Assembly: GCA_022510905.1 (NCBI GenBank)
Contig: JAFLSN010000002.1
Span: 62,001 to 126,000, forward strand
Reading direction: 5' to 3'
Origin: Treponema sp.
GTDB lineage: Bacteria; Spirochaetota; Spirochaetia; Treponematales; Treponemataceae
DNA: 64,000 nt
Shown: one piece after another, positions 7,551-16,539 of the stretch
Layout of the letters: each line of letters begins with the position of its first letter
Numbering within the stretch: the first letter of the stretch is position 1
The notes under the pieces: generated by a model
Database searches by the model: none
The model's input: only the letters and a program-made list of their open reading frames with translations
Told to the model about the DNA's origin: nothing
Made by a program: the position numbers and the translations under genes

Positions 7551-8130
7551 GCCCGAAGAATGTTGGGCCGTATTCCGCAGTGCATGGACATCAAGCCGGA
7601 ATTCTTTGCTTTGTCGCCGGTTAAAGCTTGTTCCGTATTGTTTGACCTGTCAAGAGCCTTTAAATATTGCCAAACGATTCGTTTTCTGTGGGACGGGCAA
7701 ATCACTTTTTATGTGATTTTGGCCATAATATAAGCTTTTGTTCAGGCTTTTAGATTTTTTCAGGCTGCGCTGACACCACAACGGTTCATGCAAATATGTG
7801 CCGGTTTTCACTGAGCTTAGCCACCCTCCATCCTCTTTGTTGAACTCTTTTTGGTTGGATATTGCCGCCTTTCCAGTCCTGGCTCAAAAATCCGCATATG
7901 CGCCAAAGTCCATGCGGAAAGCGATGCCGTGCCGTCGGTTCGTTTCCAGCTTTCAGCCTTCGTTTTTAGGGAAGCGCATGTCAGGCCGTTCTTGTTGCAA
8001 GTCATCCGCGCTTTACCGCCTTATTGTGTCGTGGGAATTCTGTAAACGCTGTATCTGGGGTGGCTATACATCGATAGGCGGGAAGCGCCGTTTTGCGCAA
8101 AAAAAATGCCTGCATCGGCAGAAAAGTGCA
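7551..8130. other. Gene-free interval upstream of mraZ
   Basis: About 580 bases without a supportable gene. The longest open frame (7798-8160, rightward) has no ribosome site and an improbable composition. A 7-bp hairpin, AAATCAC/GTGATTT at 7699-7719, ends in four T and could be a weak rightward terminator. I see no tRNA or repeat. Confidence 0.5.
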
Positions 8131-8158
8131 TTGACATTATCAAAAAAACAAATAAAAT
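8131..8158 (+). promoter_or_regulatory. Promoter of the mraZ (division and cell wall) operon
   Basis: TTGACA (8131-8136), 16-base A-rich spacer, TAAAAT (8153-8158). The expected start of transcription falls just before the first MraZ box. Confidence 0.7.
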
Positions 8159-8167
8159 GATTGTTAA

Positions 8168-8201
8168 GTGGGAATTAGTGGGGAAAAGTGGTGAGACGTG
8201 G
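8168..8201 (+). promoter_or_regulatory. Four phased MraZ boxes (operator)
   Basis: GTGG begins at 8168, 8178, 8188 and 8198, exactly 10 bases apart, the first two extended to GTGGG. MraZ is known to bind direct TGGG-type repeats with a 10-bp period in front of its own gene. Here the array spans the leader and the ribosome site and reaches the start codon, so it could act on transcription start and elongation. Confidence 0.8.
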
Positions 8202-8203
8202 CT

Positions 8204-8656
8204 ATGGACATGCTGACTGGTGTGTACAGCATTACGCTGGATGAGAAAGGGAGACTGAATTTTCCGGCGAAATTGCGTACTGTTTTGCAACAAAACGAAC
8301 TCTATGTCACGCAGGGCCCTGACCACTGTCTCATGCTTTTTACGACCGAAGAATGGACAAAGCTTGCCGAAAAAATCATCGGCTCCGCATCGTTGTTCAA
8401 CACCCGGCAGAATCTGGTGCTGCGAGAATTCATCCAGCCTGCCCAGAAACTTGAATTTGACAAGTCTGGCCGTCTGTCCATTCCCCAGGGGCTTCGCGAC
8501 TACGCCTCGCTTCTGTGCGGCGCCGAGTGCCTGCTCCGTGGTTCAATCAAATATCTTGAGCTGTGGGATGCCGCCTCGTACCGCGCGTACTGTGACAAGA
8601 ATGAGGCGCAGTACCTTGAGGCCGCCGAAGAAAGCATGGGCAACATCCTGCTGTAA
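8204..8656 (+). CDS. mraZ: Transcriptional regulator MraZ
   Basis: MraZ is a DNA-binding AbrB-fold ring protein that represses the dcw operon. Two tandem repeats are seen: GVYSITLDEKGRLNFPAKLR near the N-terminus and EFDKSGRLSIPQGLRDYA in the second half, each with the DxxGR motif. About 150 aa, normal length. I chose the ATG at 8204 because GGTGAG lies 8 bases upstream; GTG at 8198 and ATG at 8210 are in frame, and the last gives the more classical MLTG start. Its operator overlaps these codons. It heads the division operon with rsmH 122 bases downstream. Confidence 0.93.
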   Translation: MDMLTGVYSITLDEKGRLNFPAKLRTVLQQNELYVTQGPDHCLMLFTTEEWTKLAEKIIGSASLFNTRQNLVLREFIQPAQKLEFDKSGRLSIPQGLRDYASLLCGAECLLRGSIKYLELWDAASYRAYCDKNEAQYLEAAEESMGNILL

Positions 8657-8778
8657 AAACGTTGTTTATTGCGGAATGCCGCGCCGTATAAGCACGGTTC
8701 GGGATTTGCGCATAAGCATATCGAACAGGTTTACGGAACACCGGGCCTGTTTCTGGAGAAATGTGGGTGGGGTAAAAA

Positions 8779-9765
8779 GTGGAATTTGTCCATACGCCAG
8801 TGCTGCTGCATGAGTGTCTGGAGCTGCTTTCGCCTTTGGGCGAGCCGTTCCAAAACGATGCGTTCATGATTGACGCTACACTGGGCGAGGGTGGGCATTC
8901 GTTTAACTTCCTTGAAAAATATCCTTCGGTACACATTCTTGGCGTTGACGCTGATGTGCAGATTCAAAGCCGTGCACGCGAACGCCTTGCTCCGTTCGGG
9001 TCTCGCATGGACTTTTTTAGCGGGTGGTTTTCGGATTTTTTCCATGACTACCCGCTGGAAAAGCGCCAGCCTGACCTGATTTTGTTCGATTTGGGCATTA
9101 GCGTTTTTCATTATGAACGTAGCGGAAGAGGATTTTCGTTTCGTCATGATGAAAAACTCGATATGCGTCTGCGGCCCGACGCCGGATTAAGCGCAGCCGA
9201 GCTCGTCAATACGATGGGAGAGGAGCAGCTGGCGAATCTTATATACCGGTATGCGGAGGAGAAATTTTCACGGCGGATTGCGAGAGCTATTGTTGCCGCC
9301 AGAAAAACCGGGAGCATTGCATCCTCCCTGTCGCTAGCAGACATAGTGTACCATGCGGTGCCTGCGCAGTATCGGCACGGTTCCCTTCATCCGGCTACAC
9401 GCACGTTTCAGGCGCTGCGGATTGCCGTGAACGGGGAGCTGGTGCGGCTGCCAGGTGCTCTGCATGATGCCTTCAACACGCTTGCAGTGGGAGGCAAGCT
9501 TGGCGTCATAACTTTCCATTCGCTGGAAGACCGCATGGTAAAAAACTATTTCCGCAATCTGGGGAAGGCATGTGTGTGTTCCCCGGAGCTTCCTTCGTGC
9601 ATGTGCGGAGGAAAACCTTGTGCCATGGTGCTCACCAAAAAACCGGTTGAGCCCTGCGCCGAGGAAGTGCGGGTCAATTCACCCTCGCGGAGCGCCAAGC
9701 TTCGTGTGGTTAAAAAAATACGGAACGCGGACAGCCGGCGTCTTGTCGGAGTGGAGGCAGTTTAG
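8779..9765 (+). CDS. rsmH: 16S rRNA N4-methylcytidine methyltransferase RsmH
   Basis: RsmH (MraW) uses S-adenosylmethionine to methylate N4 of C1402 (E. coli numbering) in the ribosomal P site. Motifs seen: HTPVLLHECLE at the N-terminus, DATLGEGGHS (SAM loop), LGVDAD, DLILFDLGIS, GRGFSF with LDMRL, RTFQALRIAVN, and ITFHSLEDRMVK. The length is 328 aa. An extra cysteine cluster at about 271-283 (CVCSPELPSCMCGGKPC) may bind a metal. The start is GTG with GGGG 7 bases upstream. The stop is immediately followed by the ftsL ATG. Confidence 0.95.
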   Translation: MEFVHTPVLLHECLELLSPLGEPFQNDAFMIDATLGEGGHSFNFLEKYPSVHILGVDADVQIQSRARERLAPFGSRMDFFSGWFSDFFHDYPLEKRQPDLILFDLGISVFHYERSGRGFSFRHDEKLDMRLRPDAGLSAAELVNTMGEEQLANLIYRYAEEKFSRRIARAIVAARKTGSIASSLSLADIVYHAVPAQYRHGSLHPATRTFQALRIAVNGELVRLPGALHDAFNTLAVGGKLGVITFHSLEDRMVKNYFRNLGKACVCSPELPSCMCGGKPCAMVLTKKPVEPCAEEVRVNSPSRSAKLRVVKKIRNADSRRLVGVEAV

Positions 9766-10068
9766 ATGAAAAAAGACAGCAGGCAGCTTTTAAAGACCGT
9801 GGTTGCCACGATTGCGGCGCTGTGTGTGCCGGCGCTGCTGGTGGTCAACGGCATTCAAGCCCGCAAGTACACGGAGCTTCGGAACGAAGTGCTGGCGCTT
9901 GAAAAAAAGCAGGAGGATTTGGTTGAACAGAACAAAAAGCTTATCACCGACATCAGTCTGCTTTCAAGTTCTGACCGCATCCAGCGTATCGCGGAAGACG
10001 AGCTTGGAATGCGCCGTGCAGAAACAGAAGAAATCGTTCGCGTAGAAATGAAGGATGCAAAAAAATGA
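9766..10068 (+). CDS. ftsL: FtsL-like septum protein
   Basis: A 100-residue bitopic membrane protein: short basic cytoplasmic start, one membrane helix at about residues 11-29, then a periplasmic coiled coil (LRNEVLALEKKQEDLVEQNK) and a short RIQRIAEDELGMR segment typical of FtsL/DivIC proteins. FtsL links FtsQ/DivIB with FtsB and activates FtsW/FtsI at the septum. It begins one base after the rsmH stop and overlaps murF by ATGA. The family has little sequence identity, so the name rests on topology and position. No ftsI follows, unlike many dcw clusters. Confidence 0.8.
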   Translation: MKKDSRQLLKTVVATIAALCVPALLVVNGIQARKYTELRNEVLALEKKQEDLVEQNKKLITDISLLSSSDRIQRIAEDELGMRRAETEEIVRVEMKDAKK

Positions 10069-11528
10069 CCGGCACAGATTCCGTTCAAGAACAGTCGCAG
10101 ACCCTCCTTTCTCTCGAAGAACTGCTTGGCGCCGTAAAAGGCACGCGGGTTCTCGGGCCGGACAGTCTTGTGTTCTTGTCGGTGGCCACTGACAGCCGTG
10201 TTGTTGGGGACAAATGCCTGTTTGTGCCGCTCATCGGCGAAAAACAGGATGGACACGCCTATATTCCAGATGCTCTTGCAGCCGGGGCCAGCGCCGTTTT
10301 TGTTGAACGCAAGCACTACAAGGAACAAAAGGACTTGTATTCAGGGCTTTCTGCCAAATACCCTCTGGGGGTATTTATTGCGGTGGAAGACACGCTCGGT
10401 GCCTTGCAGCATGCCGCGGCTCGATATGTCGAAAAATTTCCCCGCCTTATCCGTATCGGTGTCACGGGCTCCAGCGGAAAGACCACCACCAAAGAGATTG
10501 CCGCCACGATACTTTCGGAACGCTATCGTGTTGTTGCCACCGAAGGAAATCTGAACAGCGAAACGGGCCTTCCGCTTTCAGTGTTCAAAATTCGGGCCGA
10601 GCACGAAGTGGGAATTTTTGAAATGGGAGTAAACCGCGAGCATGAAATGGATGAGCTTGCGTTCGTGCTGAAGCCGCAGGCAGCCATAGTTACCAACATC
10701 GGAACCGCTCACATCGGGAAGTTCGGAAGCCGCGATGCCATTGCCCATGAAAAGGCAAAAATCTTTTCGTATTTCAAGGGCCGCGGAGAAAATGTCGCCG
10801 TCATTCCTTTTGATGATGACTATGCCAAGCTGCTGGCGCGCGAAGCGAAAGGCAACGTGGTGTATTACGGCATCAATGCGCATGATTCAACGGTGCGTTT
10901 TGTGGCCGACCGTGGACTGGCTGGCACTGAATTCAGCATTGCGGGACAGCGGGCGTTGTTTCCACTTCCCGGCATGCACAACTTTAAAAATGCGCTAGCC
11001 GCCATTGTGCTTGCGCAGTCGCTCGGGCTTTCAGCTTCAGAAATTATTCGTGGGGCGCAGAAAGTGCAGCCGCTTTTTGGACGGAGCCAAATCGTGCGGG
11101 GAACCTACACGATAGTGCAGGATTGCTACAACGCAAATCCTGATTCCATGCAAAAAGCGGTTGCATTTGCTTCGTCTGTTCCTGATGTGAAAAGGCGTAT
11201 TTTTGTTTTGGGCGACATGCTTGAACTTGGCGGTGAGGCAGATGCTTCCCACCGTGCCATTGGAACCTGTGCGGCCCAAAGCACGGCTTCGGTTGTCGTG
11301 TTCGTGGGCCCACTGATGAAGGAAGCGTTTTTGGCTGCGGAAAAAGCAGGTGGAACAGCCAAGCTTTACTATGTAGAAGAATTCGATGACAGTGCCATGT
11401 CAAAAGTGGCAAAGATTGTAAAGAAAGCCGCAAAAAAGGGTGACCTGATTTTGCTGAAAGCGTCCCGTGGCATGGCGCTTGAACGCATTGTGCCGCTGTT
11501 GCAGGGAAATTCCGGAGGGGCAAAATGA
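10065..11528 (+). CDS. murF: UDP-MurNAc-tripeptide:D-Ala-D-Ala ligase MurF
   Basis: MurF adds D-Ala-D-Ala to the UDP-MurNAc-tripeptide, using ATP, in the last cytoplasmic step of the peptide stem. Domains: N-terminal substrate domain (ATDSR, LFVPLIGE), central ATPase with GVTGSSGKTTT at about 132-142, EGNLNSETGLP, FEMGVN and NIGTAHI, then the C-terminal Rossmann-like domain with DCYNANPDSM and VLGDMLELG. Length 487 aa. It overlaps ftsL and ftsW by four bases each (ATGA), indicating coupled translation. A perfect 8-bp hairpin of the ATACCC type lies inside at 10356-10376. Confidence 0.96.
   Translation: MTGTDSVQEQSQTLLSLEELLGAVKGTRVLGPDSLVFLSVATDSRVVGDKCLFVPLIGEKQDGHAYIPDALAAGASAVFVERKHYKEQKDLYSGLSAKYPLGVFIAVEDTLGALQHAAARYVEKFPRLIRIGVTGSSGKTTTKEIAATILSERYRVVATEGNLNSETGLPLSVFKIRAEHEVGIFEMGVNREHEMDELAFVLKPQAAIVTNIGTAHIGKFGSRDAIAHEKAKIFSYFKGRGENVAVIPFDDDYAKLLAREAKGNVVYYGINAHDSTVRFVADRGLAGTEFSIAGQRALFPLPGMHNFKNALAAIVLAQSLGLSASEIIRGAQKVQPLFGRSQIVRGTYTIVQDCYNANPDSMQKAVAFASSVPDVKRRIFVLGDMLELGGEADASHRAIGTCAAQSTASVVVFVGPLMKEAFLAAEKAGGTAKLYYVEEFDDSAMSKVAKIVKKAAKKGDLILLKASRGMALERIVPLLQGNSGGAK
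10356..10376. repeat. ATACCC-N5-GGGTAT palindrome inside murF
   Basis: AAATACCC (10356-10363), 5-base loop, GGGTATTT (10369-10376). The same core recurs at 31389, 32599 and 32659. Confidence 0.55.
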
Positions 11529-12727
11529 GCAGCTTTACGTTTTTTGCTGACCGGCCAGTTGAAAGGTACCGTAAGAGCGATGCCGGCTTGATTGTGGCCA
11601 TCGTGCTGCTTTGGGGGCTCGGACTTTGTACGCTCTGCGTGTGCACGCCTAGTACGGCCCAGAGGCTGTTCAATGACAAATATTATTTTATATTTCGGCA
11701 GCTCATGTGCTCGGCGGTGGGGTTCGCAGGACTTTTTGTATTCGCCCAGCTTCCGATTAAAAAAATCCGTGCTATGCTTCCGCTTCTTGTGCTGGCGACA
11801 TTCATACTCTGCCTGATGACCTTTCTGCCCGGAATCGGCGATGCGCGCAAAGGTGCGCCGCGCTGGATCCGCATTCCGCATGTGGCGACATTCCAGCCGT
11901 CGGAGCTTGCAAAGTTCGTGGTGGTCCTGTTTCTGGCAAACCTGTTCGACAAGCAGCTCGATGTAAACGACGACACCAGAAAATCATTTTGGTATCCATT
12001 GAGCGGCCTGCTGCTGTTTGTTGGTGTGGTGTTTTTGCAGAAGGATTTCTCGACGGGGCTGTTTATTTTTGCCATCGGCTGCATCATGTTTTTTGTGTGT
12101 GGAGCTAAAATGGATTGGTTCCTTCCGCTGATTCTGCTTGCGGTTCCTGCGGCGGCGCTGATGATTGCGATCGAGCCTTACCGCATAAATCGTCTGGTCG
12201 CTTTTTTTAAGCCGGGGGAATATGTGCTTACTTCAGGCTACCAGCAGTTTGCCTCGCGCCGTGCGATTATCACAGGAGGACTGTGGGGCATGGGAATGGG
12301 AACGGGGCTTGACAAAGTGTCGAGCATTCCCGAAGTGCAGACGGACTATATTTTTGCGGGCTGGGCAAGCGCCATGGGACTTCTGGGGGTAACCGCATAT
12401 TTTGCGTTGCTTGTATTTTTTGCATGGCGTGGCTACGTTGTGGCCTTTACAAGTCCTGATAGGTTCGCGGCGTTCGGTTGCTTTGGCTGCACGTCAATCG
12501 TGGTTCTTCAGTCCATAATGAACTGCGCGGTTGTGTGCGGCGCGGCTCCGACTACCGGCATACCTCTTCCGTTTTTTTCTTCGGGAGGTTCTTCTCTGAT
12601 TGTCACGCTGTGCATGTGCGGCTTTATGGTGAACGCCTCGCATTGCGAAGGGCCAGATATATCTGCTGGCACCGTTATGTCAGGCGGTGCCTCTCAGGGA
12701 TTTGATGCATATGATGTGCAGTTTTAA
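11525..12727 (+). CDS. ftsW: Septal peptidoglycan glycosyltransferase FtsW
   Basis: FtsW is the SEDS-family polymerase that builds septal glycan from lipid II together with a class B penicillin-binding protein. The 400-aa protein has about ten membrane segments. SEDS signatures include GDARKGAPRWI, FQPSELAKFVVV, LQKDFSTG, and GIPLPFFSSGGSSL near the C-terminus. It overlaps murF by four bases and precedes ftsQ. The partner PBP (FtsI) is not in the window. RodA is the alternative name in such families, but the dcw context favours FtsW. Confidence 0.94.
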   Translation: MSSFTFFADRPVERYRKSDAGLIVAIVLLWGLGLCTLCVCTPSTAQRLFNDKYYFIFRQLMCSAVGFAGLFVFAQLPIKKIRAMLPLLVLATFILCLMTFLPGIGDARKGAPRWIRIPHVATFQPSELAKFVVVLFLANLFDKQLDVNDDTRKSFWYPLSGLLLFVGVVFLQKDFSTGLFIFAIGCIMFFVCGAKMDWFLPLILLAVPAAALMIAIEPYRINRLVAFFKPGEYVLTSGYQQFASRRAIITGGLWGMGMGTGLDKVSSIPEVQTDYIFAGWASAMGLLGVTAYFALLVFFAWRGYVVAFTSPDRFAAFGCFGCTSIVVLQSIMNCAVVCGAAPTTGIPLPFFSSGGSSLIVTLCMCGFMVNASHCEGPDISAGTVMSGGASQGFDAYDVQF

Positions 12728-12760
12728 AATTGAATGGCGGACGGGAGTGGAAAAAAGTAT

Positions 12761-13597
12761 ATGAGCGATACGCCAGCTTCAGACTTTGACTATTATGCGT
12801 TGGGAGGAGCACCCGTGCATGATTCGCAAAAACCGGAAAAAAAAGACAGACGGATTTTTGTTTTAAAAATCGTGGTGCTTGTCATGGCTATCGCGCTTCT
12901 GGTGGAAGGCATATTGTATGTGTTTGTGATTCCCTGCCTTGCGCCTGCAAAAATCAAGATCTCGGGGCTTTCCACGTTGAGGCCGGCGCAGGTTTCCCAG
13001 CTGCTTTCTCCTATGGCAAACGCGACTTGGATTCAGTTTGACAGCGAAAAAGCCGTTTCGTGCCTTTCTGTTATTCCCGGGATAGAAACCATTTCTGTTG
13101 ACAAGCACTTTCCCGACCGTGTGATAATTCAGATTAAGGAAAGGGTGCCGGTTGCAAAAACGATTGTGACCATGCAGGATCGCTCTATACCTGTTCAAAT
13201 AGACGAGAATGGTGTATTATTTACGTCTGCCGGCGGCTCGCTTGTTTCAGACAGTTCCGTTCCGCTTGTTTCCGGGCTGCCGATTGACCGTGTGCAGGAA
13301 GGAATGCGGTTGCCGCAGAAATACCGTGGCCTTATGGAACAGATTGCGACAATCAGACGCTTGCCGCAGAAATATTTTGCCGCCATTTCAGAAATCAAAG
13401 TGGTGCCAAAAGAATATGGCAGCTATGAACTGGTGCTCTATCCCGTGCATATGCGTGTGCGTGTGCTGACGGATCGTTCGCTGAACGAGGAGGCCTTGCA
13501 GTACATGATGGTTGCGCTTGATGTTGTCAATTCCATTGATCCTGCCGTCGGTGAGATTGACTTGCGCTATGGCTCTGTTTCATACCGCAGGCGTTAG
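12761..13597 (+). CDS. ftsQ: FtsQ/DivIB cell division protein
   Basis: A bitopic division protein that recruits FtsL/FtsB and regulates septal synthesis. With the ATG at 12761 it has 278 aa: a charged cytoplasmic start, a membrane helix at about residues 37-60 (IVVLVMAIALLVEGILYVF), a POTRA domain (KIKISGLSTLRPAQVS with VIPGIETISVDKHFPDRVIIQIKE split by loops), and an FtsQ domain. I preferred 12761 to the in-frame ATG at 12734 because GGGAGTGG lies 10 bases upstream, whereas 12734 has no site. It sits between ftsW and ftsA as in other dcw clusters. Confidence 0.85.
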   Translation: MSDTPASDFDYYALGGAPVHDSQKPEKKDRRIFVLKIVVLVMAIALLVEGILYVFVIPCLAPAKIKISGLSTLRPAQVSQLLSPMANATWIQFDSEKAVSCLSVIPGIETISVDKHFPDRVIIQIKERVPVAKTIVTMQDRSIPVQIDENGVLFTSAGGSLVSDSSVPLVSGLPIDRVQEGMRLPQKYRGLMEQIATIRRLPQKYFAAISEIKVVPKEYGSYELVLYPVHMRVRVLTDRSLNEEALQYMMVALDVVNSIDPAVGEIDLRYGSVSYRRR

Positions 13598-13612
13598 GAG
13601 GATGGCTCTACT

Positions 13613-14866
13613 GTGAGCAGCATAATCGTGGGCCTTGATATTGGTACAAGTACCATCAGGGTTGTCATAGGTGAAATTTCCGCAGAAGGTGGCATTGAGA
13701 TTATCGGCGTGGCAAAAAAGCCTTCACAGGGGCTTCGCAACGGGGTTATCGTCAATATCGATGCGGCTATGACCGCGATTAAAGAAACCATCGAGGCCGC
13801 CGAGCAGAGCGCCGGATTTGAGGTGATGACGGTTTATACGGCCATCGGTGGCGCGCAGGTTGAAAGCTTCAACTCTAAAGGTCAGATAGGCGTTGACCAA
13901 AGCGGCAAAAACCGGGCGCTGGAGATTTCTGAAAACGCAAAACGCCGTGCCATCGAAGCGGCAAAGGCCGTGGTTATTCCCATGGATAAAAAGCCTCTCC
14001 ATGTGATCCCGCAGGAATACATAATCGACGGACTTTCTGGCATAAAAAATCCGCTTGGCATGATGGGTGTTCGGCTTGAAGTGAAGGTGCACATAGTGAC
14101 GGCTTCCATAACAGCGTACACGAACATACGGCAGTGCATCGCACGTGCGGACTATCAGCTTGACGGCGTGATGCTCAAGACACTTGCCGCCGCCTGTTCC
14201 ACCGTCCATGATGACGAAATGGATTTGGGCTCCATTCTGATTGACATTGGCGGCGGAACCACCGATGTGATGGTGCTGTACAAGGGGGCGCCTATTTTTA
14301 CGGTGTCGATTCCTGTAGGTGGCAACATGGTCACCAACGACATAGCCATGGTCAAAGGTGTGCCAAATCCCGTGGCGGAAAAAATCAAGCTTGAGCATGG
14401 CTGCTGCTGGTTCGATGAAAATCAGATGGATGATGAAGTGATAATTCCGGGCGTGGGCGGACGGCCTCCTGAGCAGACTACGCGGCACCAGTTGTGCCAA
14501 ATCATTCAGCCGCGCATGGAAGAAATCTTTTCCATGGCGAGACGGGAGGTTGTGCAGCGGGCCAACGTGACCAAACTGAACGGCAGCATCATACTGACCG
14601 GTGGAGGGGCGTTGCTTCCCGGCGTGGTTGAGCTTGCACAGGCGGTGTGGGGAACCAGTTCCGTTCGTATCGGTGTAAGCTCTGATCTTGGCGGTGTTGA
14701 TGCCTCATACCGCGAGGCTGATTTTGCCACGGTGGTGGGGCTTGTGCTTGCAAACAAAGACGAAGCCGCAAAAGAAGCCGGTCGCCACAAAAGCAAAAAG
14801 TCTGACGGCGACACGCAGGACAAAAAAAGAAACGGGCTTGTGGACTTCTTCAAGTCGTTCTTTTAG
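13613..14866 (+). CDS. ftsA: FtsA, actin-like Z-ring membrane anchor
   Basis: FtsA tethers FtsZ to the membrane and recruits later division proteins. Seen: ATPase phosphate loops GLDIGTSTIRVVIGE and IDIGGGTTDVMVLY, the inserted 1C domain after TAIGGAQVESFN, IILTGGGALLPG, and a C-terminal amphipathic helix, GLVDFFKSFF, for membrane binding. Length 417 aa. The start is GTG at 13613 with AGGAGG 11 bases upstream. A linker rich in Lys and Ala precedes the terminal helix. ftsZ follows after 273 bases of apparently non-coding leader. Confidence 0.96.
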   Translation: MSSIIVGLDIGTSTIRVVIGEISAEGGIEIIGVAKKPSQGLRNGVIVNIDAAMTAIKETIEAAEQSAGFEVMTVYTAIGGAQVESFNSKGQIGVDQSGKNRALEISENAKRRAIEAAKAVVIPMDKKPLHVIPQEYIIDGLSGIKNPLGMMGVRLEVKVHIVTASITAYTNIRQCIARADYQLDGVMLKTLAAACSTVHDDEMDLGSILIDIGGGTTDVMVLYKGAPIFTVSIPVGGNMVTNDIAMVKGVPNPVAEKIKLEHGCCWFDENQMDDEVIIPGVGGRPPEQTTRHQLCQIIQPRMEEIFSMARREVVQRANVTKLNGSIILTGGGALLPGVVELAQAVWGTSSVRIGVSSDLGGVDASYREADFATVVGLVLANKDEAAKEAGRHKSKKSDGDTQDKKRNGLVDFFKSFF

Positions 14867-15041
14867 GACTGCCGCTGGCGGTGCGCCAGATGGCATGTGA
14901 AAACGGTTTGTACACTGTCTTTCTGAAGGGAAAACTGGACGGTGAATACATATGGATGAGACGTTCGCGGCCTGATTTGGCATGCGGCGGCTCTTGTTCC
15001 AAAAGCCCGTGCGGTGGCGCTGCACTTCCGCAAGATGGGCA

Positions 15042-15077
15042 GGCACTTCTAAAACCGAAAGTATTTTCAGAAGTGCC
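15042..15077 (+). other. Hairpin in the ftsA-ftsZ interval
   Basis: A perfect 9-bp inverted repeat, GGCACTTCT (15042-15050) with AGAAGTGCC (15069-15077), extended by A/T pairs with one bulge. It is not followed by a T tract. The 273-base gap holds no convincing gene. A second small hairpin, CTGGCG/CGCCAG at 14875-14889, follows the ftsA stop. These may be processing or translation-control elements for ftsZ. Confidence 0.45.
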
Positions 15078-15139
15078 ATAATTCAAAAAGACATCCGCTT
15101 CTGCAAGGGAACAGGACGGATGGAGGGTCGGGAGGAACT

Positions 15140-16525
15140 ATGTTGGACTTTTCTGTTGTAAATGAATCGGGCTCCGCGCTGCATGCGGCAAACCCCACGG
15201 TCATCAAAATCATAGGCTGTGGCGGCGGTGGCTCCAGCGCTGTAAACCGCATGATTGAATCAGGTGTGTGCGATGTTGAATTTGTTGTTCTCAACACCGA
15301 TCTGCAGGCGCTGAACACGTCGCTTGCCTCGAAACGTCTTGCCATTGGCCAAAAGCTTACAGGCGGCCTTGGAGCCGGTGGAAATCCCCAGGTTGGCGAA
15401 GATGCGGCCAGGGAAGACACCGAAATGATTACCAACGTGGTGAAGGGCGCCGACATGGTGATCATCACGGCTGGCATGGGTGGAGGCACGGGAACTGGTT
15501 CAGCTCCGATTGTCGCCCAGATTGCACGTGAGCAGGGAGCCCTCACAATCGCGGTGGTGACCACGCCGTTCACGTTTGAAGGGGCCGTGCGCATGAAGTT
15601 TGCCGAGCAGGGCCTTGACAGGCTTCGGGAGAGCGTGGACTCGCTCATTGTGATTCCCAACCAGCAGGTGATGAAAATTGTTGACAAAAAACTGAGCTTC
15701 AGCCAGGCATTCCGCATTGCGGACAACGTGCTGTGCCAAGGCGTGCAGGGCATTTCTGAAATCATTACCAAGGCCGGGGCCGTGAACATCGACTTTGCCG
15801 ATGTAAAGAGCGTGATGATGGGGCAGGGCGATGCGATTCTTGGCGTTGGAAATGGTGAAGGTGAAAACCGCGCCATCGATGCAGCCACAGAAGCCATCAG
15901 CAACCCCATGCTTGAAAACCGCCAGATTGATGGTGCCCGCAATATTCTGGTGAATATAACCAGTTCGGAAGATTTGGCCATGACCGAAGTGGAAGAAATC
16001 GTGAACACCATCAAGGCTTCCGCCGATTCCGAAGTGCGCGTTTTCTGGGGCCAGGTCATCAACCCCGAGATGGACAACAAGGTGTCTGTTACGGTCATCG
16101 CCACCGGCTTTGTTTCGTCTGACGATGAATCGGCCGTTCCGTCCCGTGAAGCCGCTGTCGAAAACAGCGATGTGATGTCCCAGGGCGTATTTGAAAAGGT
16201 GCTACAGGGCAAGAACCTGTTTGCTTCCCGCGACGAGGTGCGGCTTGACGATCCGGTGATGGTGCGTTCAACAAGCTTTGGAAATCCCGGGCAGTTTGAT
16301 TCACATGCAAACAAGAACATGGACATTCCGCATGAAAACGCGCCCGTGAACGAAGAGGGAAAACGGGAAGGCACCTACAGCGAGCAGCTGGTCAATGCAT
16401 CACGTCTTGAGCGCTCTATCGAGCCGCCTGCCGGCATGTCATTCAAGCCAGATGACTATTCGGTTCCTGCATGCTGGAGAACGCAGCAGCTGAGCCGAGC
16501 CATAGACCTTTCGTCTGAACGGTAA
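15140..16525 (+). CDS. ftsZ: Cell division GTPase FtsZ
   Basis: FtsZ polymerises into the cytokinetic ring. Visible motifs: IIGCGGGGSSAVNRM, the tubulin signature GGGTGTGSAP at residues 114-123, IPNQQV, and the T7-loop region NIDFADVKSVM that supplies catalytic Asp residues. Length 461 aa. After the conserved core comes a roughly 110-residue variable linker and the conserved C-terminal peptide KPDDYSVPACWRTQQ that binds FtsA; 11 further residues follow it. The ribosome site GGGAGGAA precedes the ATG. The tyrosine recombinase gene follows after 14 bases. Confidence 0.97.
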   Translation: MLDFSVVNESGSALHAANPTVIKIIGCGGGGSSAVNRMIESGVCDVEFVVLNTDLQALNTSLASKRLAIGQKLTGGLGAGGNPQVGEDAAREDTEMITNVVKGADMVIITAGMGGGTGTGSAPIVAQIAREQGALTIAVVTTPFTFEGAVRMKFAEQGLDRLRESVDSLIVIPNQQVMKIVDKKLSFSQAFRIADNVLCQGVQGISEIITKAGAVNIDFADVKSVMMGQGDAILGVGNGEGENRAIDAATEAISNPMLENRQIDGARNILVNITSSEDLAMTEVEEIVNTIKASADSEVRVFWGQVINPEMDNKVSVTVIATGFVSSDDESAVPSREAAVENSDVMSQGVFEKVLQGKNLFASRDEVRLDDPVMVRSTSFGNPGQFDSHANKNMDIPHENAPVNEEGKREGTYSEQLVNASRLERSIEPPAGMSFKPDDYSVPACWRTQQLSRAIDLSSER

Positions 16526-16539
16526 CGGAGCGGCCTGGA

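Noticed and set aside
7798-8160. 120-codon rightward frame before mraZ
   Set aside because: Improbable amino-acid composition, no ribosome site, and it runs through the mraZ promoter.
14881-15081. 66-codon frame between ftsA and ftsZ
   Set aside because: No ribosome site and no recognisable similarity; it ends within a hairpin. More likely leader sequence.
15067-16374. Open frame of 435 codons on the minus strand opposite ftsZ
   Set aside because: It is the mirror of a highly conserved gene with strong codon bias; its sequence has a Ser/Thr/Pro-rich, non-protein-like composition and no ribosome site.
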